Part shown: positions 42,725 through 51,538 of the stretch, piece after piece
Layout: every line of letters begins with the position of its first letter
Numbering within the stretch: position 1 is the first letter of the stretch
DNA from: Pseudomonas californiensis
GTDB lineage: Bacteria > Pseudomonadota > Gammaproteobacteria > Pseudomonadales > Pseudomonadaceae
Length of the DNA: 64,000 bases
NCBI RefSeq assembly: GCF_021147775.1
Contig: NZ_JAGTPK010000030.1
Span: forward strand, 1 to 64,000
Direction: 5' to 3'
Position numbers and translations under genes: made by a program
The notes under the pieces: model-generated
Seen by the model: only the letters and a program-made list of their open reading frames with translations
What the model was told of the DNA's origin: nothing
The model's database searches: none

Positions 42725-43702
42725 TCAGCTCGCCATCTGAAACCGCCGACGATACTCACTCGGCGTCAGACCCACGATGCGGGTGAAGACTTTTCGAAAT
42801 GCGCCGGGGTCGGCATATCCGACGTCCCAGGCGATGCGTTCGACCGACTGGTTTCCTTGTTGCAGAATCGAGCGTGCACGGCCCACGCGGATGCGCTGGC
42901 AATACTCGGATGACGTCATGCCGGTCGCCTTCTGGAAGCGCCGCAGGAAAGTGCGCTCCTCCAGGTTGGCCTCGGCTGCCAGCTTTGTCAGGGTGATATC
43001 GATGGCGTCGGTGGCCTGTAACCAGTGCTGCACCTTGAGAATTGCAGCATCTGCGTGGGTCAGGCGCGGCGCAAAACTGCTGTAGTAGCGCTGTTCCCGG
43101 CCAGGAAGATCAATCAGCAGCATTTGCGCGGTGGCAATCATCACCTCAGAACCCAGAAAGCGGTCGACCAGCCGAAGGCTGAGGTCTGTCCAGCCCATCA
43201 GGCCGCTGGCGGTGATGATGTCGGCGTCATCGATCAGAAGCTGGTCGGTGTCTACGAAGATCTCAGGAAAGCGTTTCTCGAATCGTTCTGCAAGTGCGAA
43301 ATGCACGGTCACTGTGCGGTCGTTGAGCAGGCCCGTTTCAGCCAACAAAAAAGTCCCGGCGCAGACTGATCCCAGGACGGCACCCGACAGGTGAGCGTCT
43401 TTCAGCCATTGAACAAGAGGCAGCGCACCTTGTCGGCCGATGGGCTCTCCCAGAATCGGCGGCACGAGCACTGCGACAGGACTCTCGGTCGAGCCCGGAT
43501 GGCTGTCAAGAACCCGTTCTGGCGTATCGCCTTCCTTGTAGGCACTCCAGTGACTGATTCTGACGACATTGTCTTTCAGACCTCGTCGGTCGGCGGCGAT
43601 ACGCCCGGCGAGACCGAGCAGGTCGGTGATGCCAAGGACCGAGGCTTGTTGAACGCCCTCATAAAGCACGATTCCGATTTCAATCTGACTGCGGATTACC
43701 AT
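42725..43702 (-). CDS. GlxA-family AraC transcription regulator
   Basis: 325 aa: an N-terminal DJ-1/PfpI-like sensor domain (about 5-195; LGSVCAGTFLLAETGLL with the elbow Cys) and a C-terminal AraC HTH pair (about 220-320; LAAEANLEERTFLRRFQKAT, IAWDVGYADPGAFRKVFTR). This family often controls amine, choline or redox genes. It is divergent from the cysteine hydrolase gene across about 100 bases, a pairing seen often in proteobacteria, so that gene is the likely target. Confidence 0.88.
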   Translation of the reverse strand: MVIRSQIEIGIVLYEGVQQASVLGITDLLGLAGRIAADRRGLKDNVVRISHWSAYKEGDTPERVLDSHPGSTESPVAVLVPPILGEPIGRQGALPLVQWLKDAHLSGAVLGSVCAGTFLLAETGLLNDRTVTVHFALAERFEKRFPEIFVDTDQLLIDDADIITASGLMGWTDLSLRLVDRFLGSEVMIATAQMLLIDLPGREQRYYSSFAPRLTHADAAILKVQHWLQATDAIDITLTKLAAEANLEERTFLRRFQKATGMTSSEYCQRIRVGRARSILQQGNQSVERIAWDVGYADPGAFRKVFTRIVGLTPSEYRRRFQMAS

Positions 43703-43804
43703 GTGTCGTTTCCAGCCTTATACGTGTCGATTGCGCCACTCGATACCTTAGCGTGATGGCGTGACAATGTGTTAACGATTCAGTCATGACCCACAAGGTG
43801 AACC

Positions 43805-44353
43805 ATGGAAGCGCACGCAGTAATAGTTGTCGATTTGCAGAAGGACTACCTGGTAACAGGCGATATGGCGCTGGTTGGCATTGAGCAAGCAGTAACCAAC
43901 GCCGCACGGGTGATCGAGCGCTCACGCCAATTGGGTCACGTGGTGATCAATGTGCAACATGAGTTCGAGAGCCAGGACGCGCCGTTTTTCAGGCCCGGTA
44001 CGCAAGGCGTCGAGTTCATTGAAGCGGTGTTACCCGCTGACGGCGAACCTGTGGTGGTCAAGCATTCCCCGAACTCATTCCAGGGAACGAACCTCAAGCA
44101 GTTACTTGATGAGCATGGGGTCAAAACGGTGACGGTCGTGGGGGCGATGAGCCACATGTGCATCGATGCAACGGTCCGGGCGGCGGCGGATTTTGGCTAT
44201 CAGGTCACCGTGGTGCACGACGCATGCGCGACTCGCGATCTTGAGTTTCAGGGTAATGTCATCGCGGCGACCCAGGTTCATCAAGCCTTCATGTCAGCCC
44301 TGGGGTTTGCGTATGCGAAGGTCGTGACGACTGACGAGTACCTGGCGGGCTGA
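43805..44353 (+). CDS. isochorismatase-family cysteine hydrolase
   Basis: 182 aa. Triad: Asp in VIVVDLQKDYL (about 10), Lys in VVVKHSPNSF (about 82) and Cys in VGAMSHMCIDATVRAA (about 118). The class includes nicotinamidases, ureidoacrylate hydrolases and N-carbamoylsarcosine amidases; the substrate cannot be told from sequence. It is divergent from the GlxA regulator and ends just before a shared hairpin with the convergent MFS gene. Confidence 0.86.
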   Translation: MEAHAVIVVDLQKDYLVTGDMALVGIEQAVTNAARVIERSRQLGHVVINVQHEFESQDAPFFRPGTQGVEFIEAVLPADGEPVVVKHSPNSFQGTNLKQLLDEHGVKTVTVVGAMSHMCIDATVRAAADFGYQVTVVHDACATRDLEFQGNVIAATQVHQAFMSALGFAYAKVVTTDEYLAG

Positions 44354-44355
44354 AG

Positions 44356-44392
44356 GCCGCTGTGACAGGGCTATGCCCTCCGTCACAGCGGC
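44356..44392. terminator. bidirectional terminator
   Basis: GCCGCTGTGAC (44356-44366) and GTCACAGCGGC (44382-44392) form an 11-bp stem, with GGG/CCC inside, followed by TGCTTT on the plus strand. It begins 3 bases after the hydrolase stop codon and faces the MFS gene's end. Confidence 0.75.
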
Positions 44393-44413
44393 TGCTTTAC
44401 GCCCAGCAACCCA

Positions 44414-45592
44414 TCAGGCGCATTGCGCTACAGTGCGTCGCGTGACCAAAGGCCGCGCGAGGCTCAGCAGCCCGAGCAACGCCATGCCAGCGCCGACCCA
44501 CAGCGGCGCTCGCAGCCCGTAACCCGCGTCGATTGCGCTGCCACCGGCCCAACTGCCCAGCGCCAGGCCAGCGGTGATCACCGAGGTATGAAGCGTGTTC
44601 ACCAGTGCGCCTGGCTCAGCGGCTTTCATGACCCGGGCGACCATCGCCGGATTGAGCGCTACGCCGGTCAGGCCTATCGCGATGAAGCAACCGATGTTCA
44701 GCCAGCGATGATCGCCAGCCAGCGCAAACCCGCCCAGCGCCAGAACCAGCAGTAAAAGTCCCCAACCCAGTGCCGCAAGCGTGTGCCGGTCCGCGACACG
44801 CCCTACAAGCATGTTGCCCACAAGATTCGCTACGCCGTATAGCGCCAGCAGCGGTGCGACATGACTCGGGTCTATGCCTACTTCGTGAATCAGGATCGGC
44901 GTGCAATAGCTGAACGCCGCGAACGTCGCGCCAATAATCAAGCCGCTGGTGAGGTAAGCGGCCCACAGACCAGGATTCTTGAGCGTTGCCCACTGACGCC
45001 CAAGCTCGGGTTCACCGGACACCTTGTCGGTTGGCAAACGCGTTGCTGCAAATGCTGTGCACATCAGCGCCAGTACCACCACCAGCCAGGAACTGGCGCG
45101 CCAGCCATAATGATGTTCCACCCACGCAGTCATCGGTACGCCAGCAACTGGCGACAACATCAGACCCGCCAGCACCACCGACACCGCCCTGCCCCGTACT
45201 TGCGGTGCGACCAGCCCGGCACAGATCGTCATGCACAGACCAATACAGGCAGCGCTTGTCACACCCATCAAAATGCGTGCAATCACCAGCACCGTGTAAG
45301 TCGGGGCAATTGCTGCGACCAATGCCGCGCCTACATAGAGCGCGAGCAGCCCCACCAGGGCATGTTTGTTACTGATACCACGCGCCAGCAGTAATACCGT
45401 GACCGGCGGGCCACCCAGGGCCATGCCCAGTGCGTAATAGGCAATCAGGTTACCGACCTGCGCAAGGCTGACGGAAAACGCATCCGCCAGTGCAGGCATG
45501 ATCCCGGCAACCATGAATTCTGCAGTGACCAGTGAAAAGATCGTCGCGCCCAGCAAGTAGACAGTCGGCGGCAGTTTAGAGCGGTTAGTCAT
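44414..45592 (-). CDS. MFS transporter (AraJ/Cmx-like exporter)
   Basis: 392 aa with 12 membrane helices: TAEFMVAGIMPALADAF at helix 1, the weak motif A LLARGISNKHALV, and motif C LAGLMLSPVAGVPMTAWV (about 145-160) that marks drug/sugar antiporters of the DHA1 group. It probably exports a sugar, arabinose-like compound or drug. It is a single gene, with a 150-base gap before the desaturase operon end. Confidence 0.85.
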   Translation of the reverse strand: MTNRSKLPPTVYLLGATIFSLVTAEFMVAGIMPALADAFSVSLAQVGNLIAYYALGMALGGPPVTVLLLARGISNKHALVGLLALYVGAALVAAIAPTYTVLVIARILMGVTSAACIGLCMTICAGLVAPQVRGRAVSVVLAGLMLSPVAGVPMTAWVEHHYGWRASSWLVVVLALMCTAFAATRLPTDKVSGEPELGRQWATLKNPGLWAAYLTSGLIIGATFAAFSYCTPILIHEVGIDPSHVAPLLALYGVANLVGNMLVGRVADRHTLAALGWGLLLLVLALGGFALAGDHRWLNIGCFIAIGLTGVALNPAMVARVMKAAEPGALVNTLHTSVITAGLALGSWAGGSAIDAGYGLRAPLWVGAGMALLGLLSLARPLVTRRTVAQCA

Positions 45593-45744
45593 GAGGATCT
45601 CAGGCAGAAACGGTCGGCCACCCTATGCAAAGTTGACCGTATCGTCAAATAACTGTTGGGCATAGGCACAAGCCTTCCGGCGCAAGCAAGCACAGAGCAG
45701 TCACCAAAAGTCATGTCCATTCAATGCCGGCATGGCCATGGGCA
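45593..45744. other. intergenic region upstream of the MFS gene
   Basis: About 150 bases between the end of the desaturase gene and the MFS start, both minus strand. It must hold the MFS promoter and possibly the terminator of the six-gene operon, but I see no clear hairpin. Confidence 0.3.
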
Positions 45745-46698
45745 TCAGTGCTGGCTGGGGTAGCTGACATCTCTCAATACGCGTCCGTAACCGCTATAAA
45801 GATTTCCGGCAGGCAACAACTTGTGCGCAGCCAGTTGCCGATGCGCGCTAGGGAGATGGTAGAACGGCATGCGCACGTAAAGGTGATGCTCGATGTGATA
45901 ATGAACGGCATGAGGACCGAAAAAGAATGTCTGCCAGCTCGGTCGCACGATACTGCGTGCGTTCTGGCTCTGGTCAGCGTTGGGCGCAAAGCCTGCGTGT
46001 TCCAGGATTGCTCGGACTCGCCCCATCAAGGGCAGCAAAGTGATTGCCGGCAGTAACCACAAGCCCGCGTATAGCCACGGGTGTCCGCTCCAGTACAACA
46101 CGCCGAACAGAACCCCATTGATGAGCAGCATCGAAGCCACTTCCCACTGTTTGAGGTGCGCCGATTTATCAACCCTGGGCATGATCGCGCGATAGTCGCC
46201 CCGGGCGAATTTGAAGGCACTGATGCAATAACCCGCGCCGGTAAGGTCGGCCAACAGTCGAAGGGCCAGTCGGCTGCGAGGCAATGGATAGTCGCCCAGA
46301 CCAAAGACTGCAATCACCGGATCATCCTGTTCCATGGGACGTAGATGGTGTTTCAAGTGGCCGGCGCGGTAGGTCTGCAAAGAAAGAAACAGTGGGCCTG
46401 CGGCAAGCAACTGACCACACCAGTCATTCAGACGTTGCTGGCGCAGCAATACGCCATGAGCACTCTCATGCATGATCACCGCCAGCGCCAGTTGGCTGCG
46501 GGCGATGATCAACGCCGCCAGCAGGTAAACCAGCGGATGAGGCCAGATCGCGGCGCAGACCAATGAAACGGCGATCAAAACCCAATCTCCCATCAAGGCG
46601 AGGGAACCGCTCCAGGGCTTGATCACGAACAGCTCTGGCGCGAGAACAAAGGCATTCAGTGCCTGATTCTGGCCTGATCGGGATTCAGCTCGAGGCAT
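45745..46698 (-). CDS. membrane fatty acid desaturase
   Basis: 317 aa with the three His boxes of the non-haem di-iron desaturase/hydroxylase family: HESAHG (about 77-82), HLKHH (about 113-117) and HYHIEHH (about 267-273), and four to five hydrophobic segments. It desaturates or hydroxylates an acyl chain on a lipid in the inner membrane. The start overlaps the PAP2 stop by 14 bases. Last gene of a six-gene unit; its partners suggest the substrate is a glycolipid or its lipid precursor rather than bulk phospholipid (inference). Confidence 0.88.
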   Translation of the reverse strand: MPRAESRSGQNQALNAFVLAPELFVIKPWSGSLALMGDWVLIAVSLVCAAIWPHPLVYLLAALIIARSQLALAVIMHESAHGVLLRQQRLNDWCGQLLAAGPLFLSLQTYRAGHLKHHLRPMEQDDPVIAVFGLGDYPLPRSRLALRLLADLTGAGYCISAFKFARGDYRAIMPRVDKSAHLKQWEVASMLLINGVLFGVLYWSGHPWLYAGLWLLPAITLLPLMGRVRAILEHAGFAPNADQSQNARSIVRPSWQTFFFGPHAVHYHIEHHLYVRMPFYHLPSAHRQLAAHKLLPAGNLYSGYGRVLRDVSYPSQH

Positions 46699-47320
46699 GA
46701 AAGGGCTCTCCTTGTCGCATGGCCCTGGATCGCGTCAATAACGCGCATGACGCGGCGAGCAACACGCCACCTGCAACATCGATAACAGTGTGTTGCTTGA
46801 GGGTCAGGGTCGACAGGCAAATCAACAGCCCGGCAGCGCAGACCAGCCATTTGCCCGGGTGGTGCCACAGCGCACGGCAGGCCAGACACGTCACGGCGAC
46901 GTGCAGGCTCGGGCAGCCATTGGACGCGTAATCGAGTGCCCAGAGCCGACTCAGGCGCTGGTGCAGAAACGTGTTTTCTATCGAACTGATATCAGGCCGG
47001 GGCACGTATTCAGGAAACAGCCAGAAGCACAGCATGGCAACGACAAAAGCCATTGCGGTCGCGTTCCTGAAAGCCTTGAAACCTTGAATATCGGTGTAGG
47101 CCGCAGCCAGCAATACCAGTGGAAAGAACAGCACGTATACCCACCAGGATTGCGCGATGAACGGGATCATTCTGTCCAGTGACGTCACCCACTCGTAGCG
47201 TGGCGTGATGAACCTCTGCAAGGTAATGAATACGCACAACCCTGCCAGCAGTCCAAACAGTGCAAGCAATGCCTGCCGAGAATTGACACTTGGCCTGGGG
47301 CGCTGCGCGGTCATGGTCAT
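46685..47320 (-). CDS. PAP2-superfamily membrane phosphatase
   Basis: 211 aa with about five membrane helices. PAP2 motifs can be seen as the SLHV (Ser-Leu-His) in GCPSLHVAVTCLA (about 140-152) and the TLKQHTVIDVAGG segment with the second His and Asp (about 185-197); the first motif is degenerate. The plan resembles inositol phosphoryl-ceramide synthase-like and PAP2_3 proteins that transfer or remove phosphate from lipid phosphates. It begins 3 bases after the GT-B stop codon and overlaps the desaturase start. Confidence 0.82.
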   Translation of the reverse strand: MTMTAQRPRPSVNSRQALLALFGLLAGLCVFITLQRFITPRYEWVTSLDRMIPFIAQSWWVYVLFFPLVLLAAAYTDIQGFKAFRNATAMAFVVAMLCFWLFPEYVPRPDISSIENTFLHQRLSRLWALDYASNGCPSLHVAVTCLACRALWHHPGKWLVCAAGLLICLSTLTLKQHTVIDVAGGVLLAASCALLTRSRAMRQGEPFHASS

Positions 47321-47323
47321 CGA

Positions 47324-48451
47324 TCAGTGCGCCGACAGGCTGAGAAGATGCCTGACCCACACGTGGATTCGCGCTTGAGCGCACTCATCGCCGTTTACGC
47401 CGTGCGTCGATGCTGGCGCTGCCGTCATGTGCATCGCAGCCTGAGCCACCTGATGCTGGAATTCAGTGGCATCACCGCGCCAGATCACGGCCTCGTGCAG
47501 CAGCTGCATGTCGACGGCGCGGGCTGCATTGGTGGCCTGTTCAGGCTGATCGCTGAGCACCAGAACAATGGGCCGCCGGTACACTTTGGCGATGGACAAC
47601 GCCGCCATGCCCGGCGCAGATACGATCATTCGGGCACTTGCGGCGCGGCTGGTCCATAGCGGGTCTACTGCCAGCCAGCCTTCTCGTCCGGCGTAACCCT
47701 CTCCTACCCGATGCATCGTCAGGCCTGCGTCGACAAGACCGGCGCTCAATGCGTCGGCCAGGCGAGGCTCGGCGAAGTGTGGATTCAGGTACACCGCAGC
47801 GTCAGCAGCCGGTTCATTCAACGCCTCGGCCAGCGCCACAGGCGTTGGCAAACGGTACACGAGCGCGTTTTTGAAAGAAGACGCGTGGACGGACTCCTGT
47901 GCGCAAACGTCCACTTCATAGGCGAAGTCATGCTCGAAACAGGCGCGCGCCCGGTTAATCTGACGGCTGACAATCCAGGCAAACAACTTGCCGAACTGCC
48001 GAGGCCACATCCCTTCGAAGTTACTCAGCAGCGCGGCCTTGAGGCTGGCACCGTAGACGTGCACGACTTTGCGGCGCCACCCCGGCAGCATACCCATGTA
48101 CAACAAGGCGGGATGAAAAGAGTCATTGATCACCAGATCCGTCTCACGCAACAAACGGCTCAGATGAACAATGTCACGCAGCATCCTGCCAGGATGGAAC
48201 AGATACCAGCCGACGTTGCGGTTGGTGGCTTTGCGCAGCATGTTCTGTTCGCTGTCGAACTGCACCGCGTAATGAGTGGAAAGCACACTGGCCTGAACAT
48301 CGAAACGTTGCAGGAACTGCACGCCCTCCTCTGAGGTGGTCAACACATCGACGTGAGCGCCGGCTTTGCGCAGGGCATGCACCAGCAATTGTGCGCGCAT
48401 CAGGTGGCCACGGGCGTCGGCGGTTGCCAGATACAGAATGCGCGAGCTCAT
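47324..48451 (-). CDS. GT-B glycosyltransferase (family 28-like)
   Basis: 375 aa. The N-terminal glycine-rich entry (ILYLATADARGHLMRAQLLV) and the C-terminal SAPGMAALSIAKVYRRPIVLVL-type nucleotide-sugar site (about 310-330) match GT-B enzymes such as MurG and diglucosyl-diacylglycerol synthases, which glycosylate membrane lipids. No membrane helices, so peripheral to the inner membrane. It overlaps the upstream ferritin-like gene by 4 bases (ATGA). Confidence 0.8.
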   Translation of the reverse strand: MSSRILYLATADARGHLMRAQLLVHALRKAGAHVDVLTTSEEGVQFLQRFDVQASVLSTHYAVQFDSEQNMLRKATNRNVGWYLFHPGRMLRDIVHLSRLLRETDLVINDSFHPALLYMGMLPGWRRKVVHVYGASLKAALLSNFEGMWPRQFGKLFAWIVSRQINRARACFEHDFAYEVDVCAQESVHASSFKNALVYRLPTPVALAEALNEPAADAAVYLNPHFAEPRLADALSAGLVDAGLTMHRVGEGYAGREGWLAVDPLWTSRAASARMIVSAPGMAALSIAKVYRRPIVLVLSDQPEQATNAARAVDMQLLHEAVIWRGDATEFQHQVAQAAMHMTAAPASTHGVNGDECAQARIHVWVRHLLSLSAH

Positions 48452-49182
48452 CGAGCTGCCGAGCCCAGGCTGCCCAGCATCAAACCGGCAACGTACATCG
48501 CCAAAGCGCCGGTCACACCGAAGCTTGCGTCGATGGCACGAATATCTTTCAGCAACAGCGCCAACTGCGGTGCTTCATGAGGCGCAACGATGCGCTGCAG
48601 GGTGTTCTCGCACAGCCGAATATGGGCTTTTTCATCGCCGAGCACCTGAGACAAAAGCGGATACATCGTGTGCTGTGCACCAATGACCGAGCAGTGTCGT
48701 CTCAACACGCGCTCAGCCATCTGTTCCGCACACAATCCGGTGGCATAAGCTGGCACCAGCAGGCCGTGTTCGAAACGGGGAGCATATTTATGCGCCAGAC
48801 GTTGCCAGCGCATTATCTTGCGCTTGCTCAGCCAGTCAGGTTCCAGCCGCGGCGCCTCCTTATCGCCCAGCGCGTACAGGGCCTGTGCGAACAGCGCCAC
48901 ATGGCGCCGCTCGTCCGCCAGGTGCCGCTCGACCTGGCGTTCGAGCCATGCCGGAGACTGAGGCAGCAAGTCCTCAAGCAACGTACGCTCAGTCGCGTCT
49001 TCACCTGCCAGGTACATGCGCAGTAGCAACCTTTCGCCACGACGGCTACGGTGCAGCTTTTGCAGAGCGGAGCGTTTGATGCGGTCGACTGCTCGCACCT
49101 GCAACGATCTCAATCCGCGGACCTGAGGCGGGCTGATCGCGTGCATGACCGCCTCATTGGTGGCAAATGTCTCAGTCGTCAT
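48448..49182 (-). CDS. ferritin-like di-iron protein
   Basis: 244 aa, all-helical. A two-ExxH di-iron site is visible: Glu in YLAGEDATERTLLE (about 62), ExxH in ADERRHVALF (about 90), Glu in CAEQMAERVLRRH and ExxH in LGDEKAHIRLC (about 190). This is the metal site of ferritin-like oxygenases (MiaE, Coq7, AurF classes) and not of iron-storage ferritins. A hydrophobic C-terminal segment (ALAMYVAGLMLGSLG) may anchor it to the membrane. It could hydroxylate or oxidise the lipid made by its neighbours. It overlaps both flanking genes by 4 bases. Confidence 0.82.
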   Translation of the reverse strand: MTTETFATNEAVMHAISPPQVRGLRSLQVRAVDRIKRSALQKLHRSRRGERLLLRMYLAGEDATERTLLEDLLPQSPAWLERQVERHLADERRHVALFAQALYALGDKEAPRLEPDWLSKRKIMRWQRLAHKYAPRFEHGLLVPAYATGLCAEQMAERVLRRHCSVIGAQHTMYPLLSQVLGDEKAHIRLCENTLQRIVAPHEAPQLALLLKDIRAIDASFGVTGALAMYVAGLMLGSLGSAAR

Positions 49183-50204
49183 TGCGCTGGCTGGGACGAC
49201 GTGCCGGCAGATGCCGTGGCGAAAGTCGGACTGCGATGCCAGGCCAGAATCAGACCGATGAAGCTGTCACGCATGAACTCGAAGCCTACTCTGGAGGCTT
49301 GCGGAAAGCTTTGTTCACGGCCGCTGTAGCGCAGGTAGCCGTTGCCGTTCACAGCGCCCAGTTCCAGGGTGTCGAGCTTGTTCAAACCGCGCTGGCGGAC
49401 ATCCTTTAGCAAAGGACTGTCTTCGAGACCGAACACAAAAAGTTGGCGTTGCACTGCCCAGACCGGTATCTGCCCCGTCAAGGCTTGCAGGTTGAGGTTC
49501 CAGGTGCCGTTTTTCATGACCTCACCCAACTCTGCGGTTTTCGGTTGTTCCGAGGTAAAGCGGGCGCGCATCAGTGATTTCGACACTTTGCCTACGCCAA
49601 GGGCGACCGTGATGTCATCGGCGGCCGGATTTTGTTCGTCGCTCGGACGTACGGCGACGAAATAGCTCGCGACCTGGGCGGTGATCGAAGGCTGCGCCAG
49701 AATGTCCCGCGCCTGCTCGGCAGAAATCAGGACACGCTCACTCGCACCTTCTTGCACCTTGATCTGGTATGGGTCGAGCATGACGTCCTTGAACTTGCCG
49801 CGCACTGGTGTGTGCACATAAGCGTCGGATTTCCACTGCTTACCGGAGCGCCTCAACAGCACCTGCAGGCTCAAGGGCACACGCGTACCGTCGGCCGCGA
49901 TGCCGCTGCCATGCAGCAGCACTTCGGCGAGCACGGCCTTGCTGTCATGACTGCCCTCGGCGCCAATAACGATGACATGGGCTTGCGCGTCTAGGGTGGC
50001 ATGGGCGTCCGATACGTCCAGCGCGATGCGGTTGCAGTCGTGATCGCTTTGACCCGACGTTCCGGGGCAGCCGCTGCCTGACTCGAAGTGAAACACGTCG
50101 CGGCCTTTGTACTCGACGGGTGCGGCATTGGCCTGACTGTTGAACGCCAAGATCGTCAGACACACGGCAGACAGACCGACCGACAGAAACGGTGATGCTT
50201 TCAT
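49179..50204 (-). CDS. exported protein of unknown function in lipid-type operon
   Basis: 341 aa with a signal peptide (about 1-27, ending SQANA). The mature protein has two close cysteines (GSGCPGTSGQSDHDCNR, probably one disulfide) and no recognisable domain. It has a short C-terminal hydrophobic stretch (SFIGLILAW). AGGAAGT before the ATG at 50204 supports the start; a longer frame overlaps the next gene's end. Probably periplasmic; it may act on, carry or be modified by the glycolipid of this operon. Confidence 0.75.
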   Translation of the reverse strand: MKASPFLSVGLSAVCLTILAFNSQANAAPVEYKGRDVFHFESGSGCPGTSGQSDHDCNRIALDVSDAHATLDAQAHVIVIGAEGSHDSKAVLAEVLLHGSGIAADGTRVPLSLQVLLRRSGKQWKSDAYVHTPVRGKFKDVMLDPYQIKVQEGASERVLISAEQARDILAQPSITAQVASYFVAVRPSDEQNPAADDITVALGVGKVSKSLMRARFTSEQPKTAELGEVMKNGTWNLNLQALTGQIPVWAVQRQLFVFGLEDSPLLKDVRQRGLNKLDTLELGAVNGNGYLRYSGREQSFPQASRVGFEFMRDSFIGLILAWHRSPTFATASAGTSSQPAQ

Positions 50205-50238
50205 ACGTACTTCCTCTGTACACGCCGTGCAGGGCTGA

Positions 50239-51318
50239 TCAATCCACGGGGCGATGATAAGACAGGGCTTCACTGTGACGGGCGCTCGCGCGACCGGCAT
50301 TGATACCCATGCCGCGCAACACCGCACCGGCGGTATCAATCAGTGAGATGACGATAACCATTGCCGTGGCGGCAAGGCGCCTGGAGCCGTGCAAGGGTGG
50401 CAAATCCTGATGATTGAGCGCGCGCAGGCTGTAGCGCAATCGGCCGGCCATCACGCACAAAGGTCCAAGCGGGCCGCTGTTGCCCAGCCATTGCAGCCAT
50501 TTCGGCATATAAGCGCGTACCAGATGAGGCGTGAGATCGACACTGTCGCCGCCTCTCAGCCAACGCAACTTGATGACTTCACGGCGTGTGTCTGGCAGTC
50601 GGTGCTCGGTGTGGGCGTGCGCGGCATAGGCCACTGCAACACCCGCGGCCTGCATGCGCAGGCCCATGACCTGACAATGAGCGCGGTAGACGCCGGCGAG
50701 CGGCTCGTAGCGATATTGCTCGAATGTCTCACGGCGAAAGGCGACGTTGTTGGCATAGAAGTTACGCGTGGCCTTGCCGCGTAACGGACTGGGGAAGTAC
50801 ATGAAATCGATGGAGGTCAGCGCGCTGCCCGTGACACTCGGCGCATAACTGGTACGCCCCGCAACCGCCAGTGGCGCGTCTTTCTGAACAAAGGGCGTCA
50901 ACAGATTTTTCAGCCAGTCATCGCAAGGCAGGCAGTCGGCGTCGGCAAATACCACGTACTGACATCGGATACGGTCCACCGCGTCGAAGCCGGCATTCTT
51001 GGCATCGTAATAGCCTGTGGAGCGGTCTATTTCAATAAAATCCAGTGCTCTGCCCGCCAGTACGTTCAGCGTTTCGCGTGCTGATTCGTCGATACCGTCA
51101 TGGGTGATGATCCACTGGGCAAAATGCCGGGGTGGCAAGCTCTGGCGCTTGAGGCGCGTCACCAGACGTTTGAGGCTGTCAAGTGACTGATCTGCCCCTT
51201 GCCCGCCGCGCAGATTGTTGGTCTCCAGCACGAGCGCTGTCTTGCCGGCTATGCACTCCAGCAACGTAAGTGCCTCGTCGGGATGCCACGTCCGTGATTC
51301 CTTTTCCTGGCTATCCAT
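50239..51318 (-). CDS. GT-A (family 2) glycosyltransferase
   Basis: 359 aa. GT-A fold with a nucleotide-sugar site (AQWIITHDG, STGYYDAKNAG) and the DxD in VVFADADCLPCDDW (about 125-140); a putative membrane helix lies near the C-terminus (AATAMVIVISLIDTAGAVL). Family 2 members usually transfer the first sugar or extend a glycan. First gene of the six-gene operon; a GGAA stands before its ATG. Confidence 0.82.
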   Translation of the reverse strand: MDSQEKESRTWHPDEALTLLECIAGKTALVLETNNLRGGQGADQSLDSLKRLVTRLKRQSLPPRHFAQWIITHDGIDESARETLNVLAGRALDFIEIDRSTGYYDAKNAGFDAVDRIRCQYVVFADADCLPCDDWLKNLLTPFVQKDAPLAVAGRTSYAPSVTGSALTSIDFMYFPSPLRGKATRNFYANNVAFRRETFEQYRYEPLAGVYRAHCQVMGLRMQAAGVAVAYAAHAHTEHRLPDTRREVIKLRWLRGGDSVDLTPHLVRAYMPKWLQWLGNSGPLGPLCVMAGRLRYSLRALNHQDLPPLHGSRRLAATAMVIVISLIDTAGAVLRGMGINAGRASARHSEALSYHRPVD

Positions 51319-51383
51319 TTCAGTGCGTCTCTTTTATAAGGACCGCTTGATCAGGCTTTGTGTCGCATTCTCCCTGTATTGGA

Positions 51384-51410
51384 ATGCCAGCGCCGGCAAA
51401 GCGCTGGCAT
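51384..51410 (-). terminator. hairpin downstream of the OprD gene
   Basis: ATGCCAGCGC (51384-51393) and GCGCTGGCAT (51401-51410) form a perfect 10-bp stem with a 7-nt loop. It is 130 bases past the OprD stop codon and about 65 bases before the GT-A start, so it is either a terminator or a leader structure. No T-run. Confidence 0.45.
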
Positions 51411-51467
51411 CACATCACTAATTACTGGATTAATCAAACACGGTTTTAATTATGGCGCGTACATGCT

Positions 51468-51492
51468 TGACTGCTGACTGCTGACTGCTGAC
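51468..51492. repeat. heptanucleotide tandem repeat
   Basis: TGACTGC is present three times in a row plus four more bases, 25 bases in total. Seven-base tandem repeats can change length by slippage. It lies 150 bases upstream of the six-gene operon and 47 bases past the OprD stop codon. Confidence 0.75.
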
Positions 51493-51538
51493 CGCGCTCA
51501 AGTCACACACCTGTTGGCACTTCAGCATCCAGTCCGGT

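Larger units (their letters stand above)
51319..51538. other. region upstream of the six-gene operon
   Basis: 220 bases between the end of the OprD gene and the start of the GT-A gene, both on the minus strand. It contains a hairpin and a short tandem repeat, listed separately, and an A/T-rich stretch at 51412-51445 (AATTACTGG, TTTTAATTATG) that could be the operon promoter. Confidence 0.45.

Noticed and set aside
51468..51492. Repeat considered as part of a CRISPR array
   Set aside because: Units are 7 bases with no spacers; it is a simple tandem repeat.
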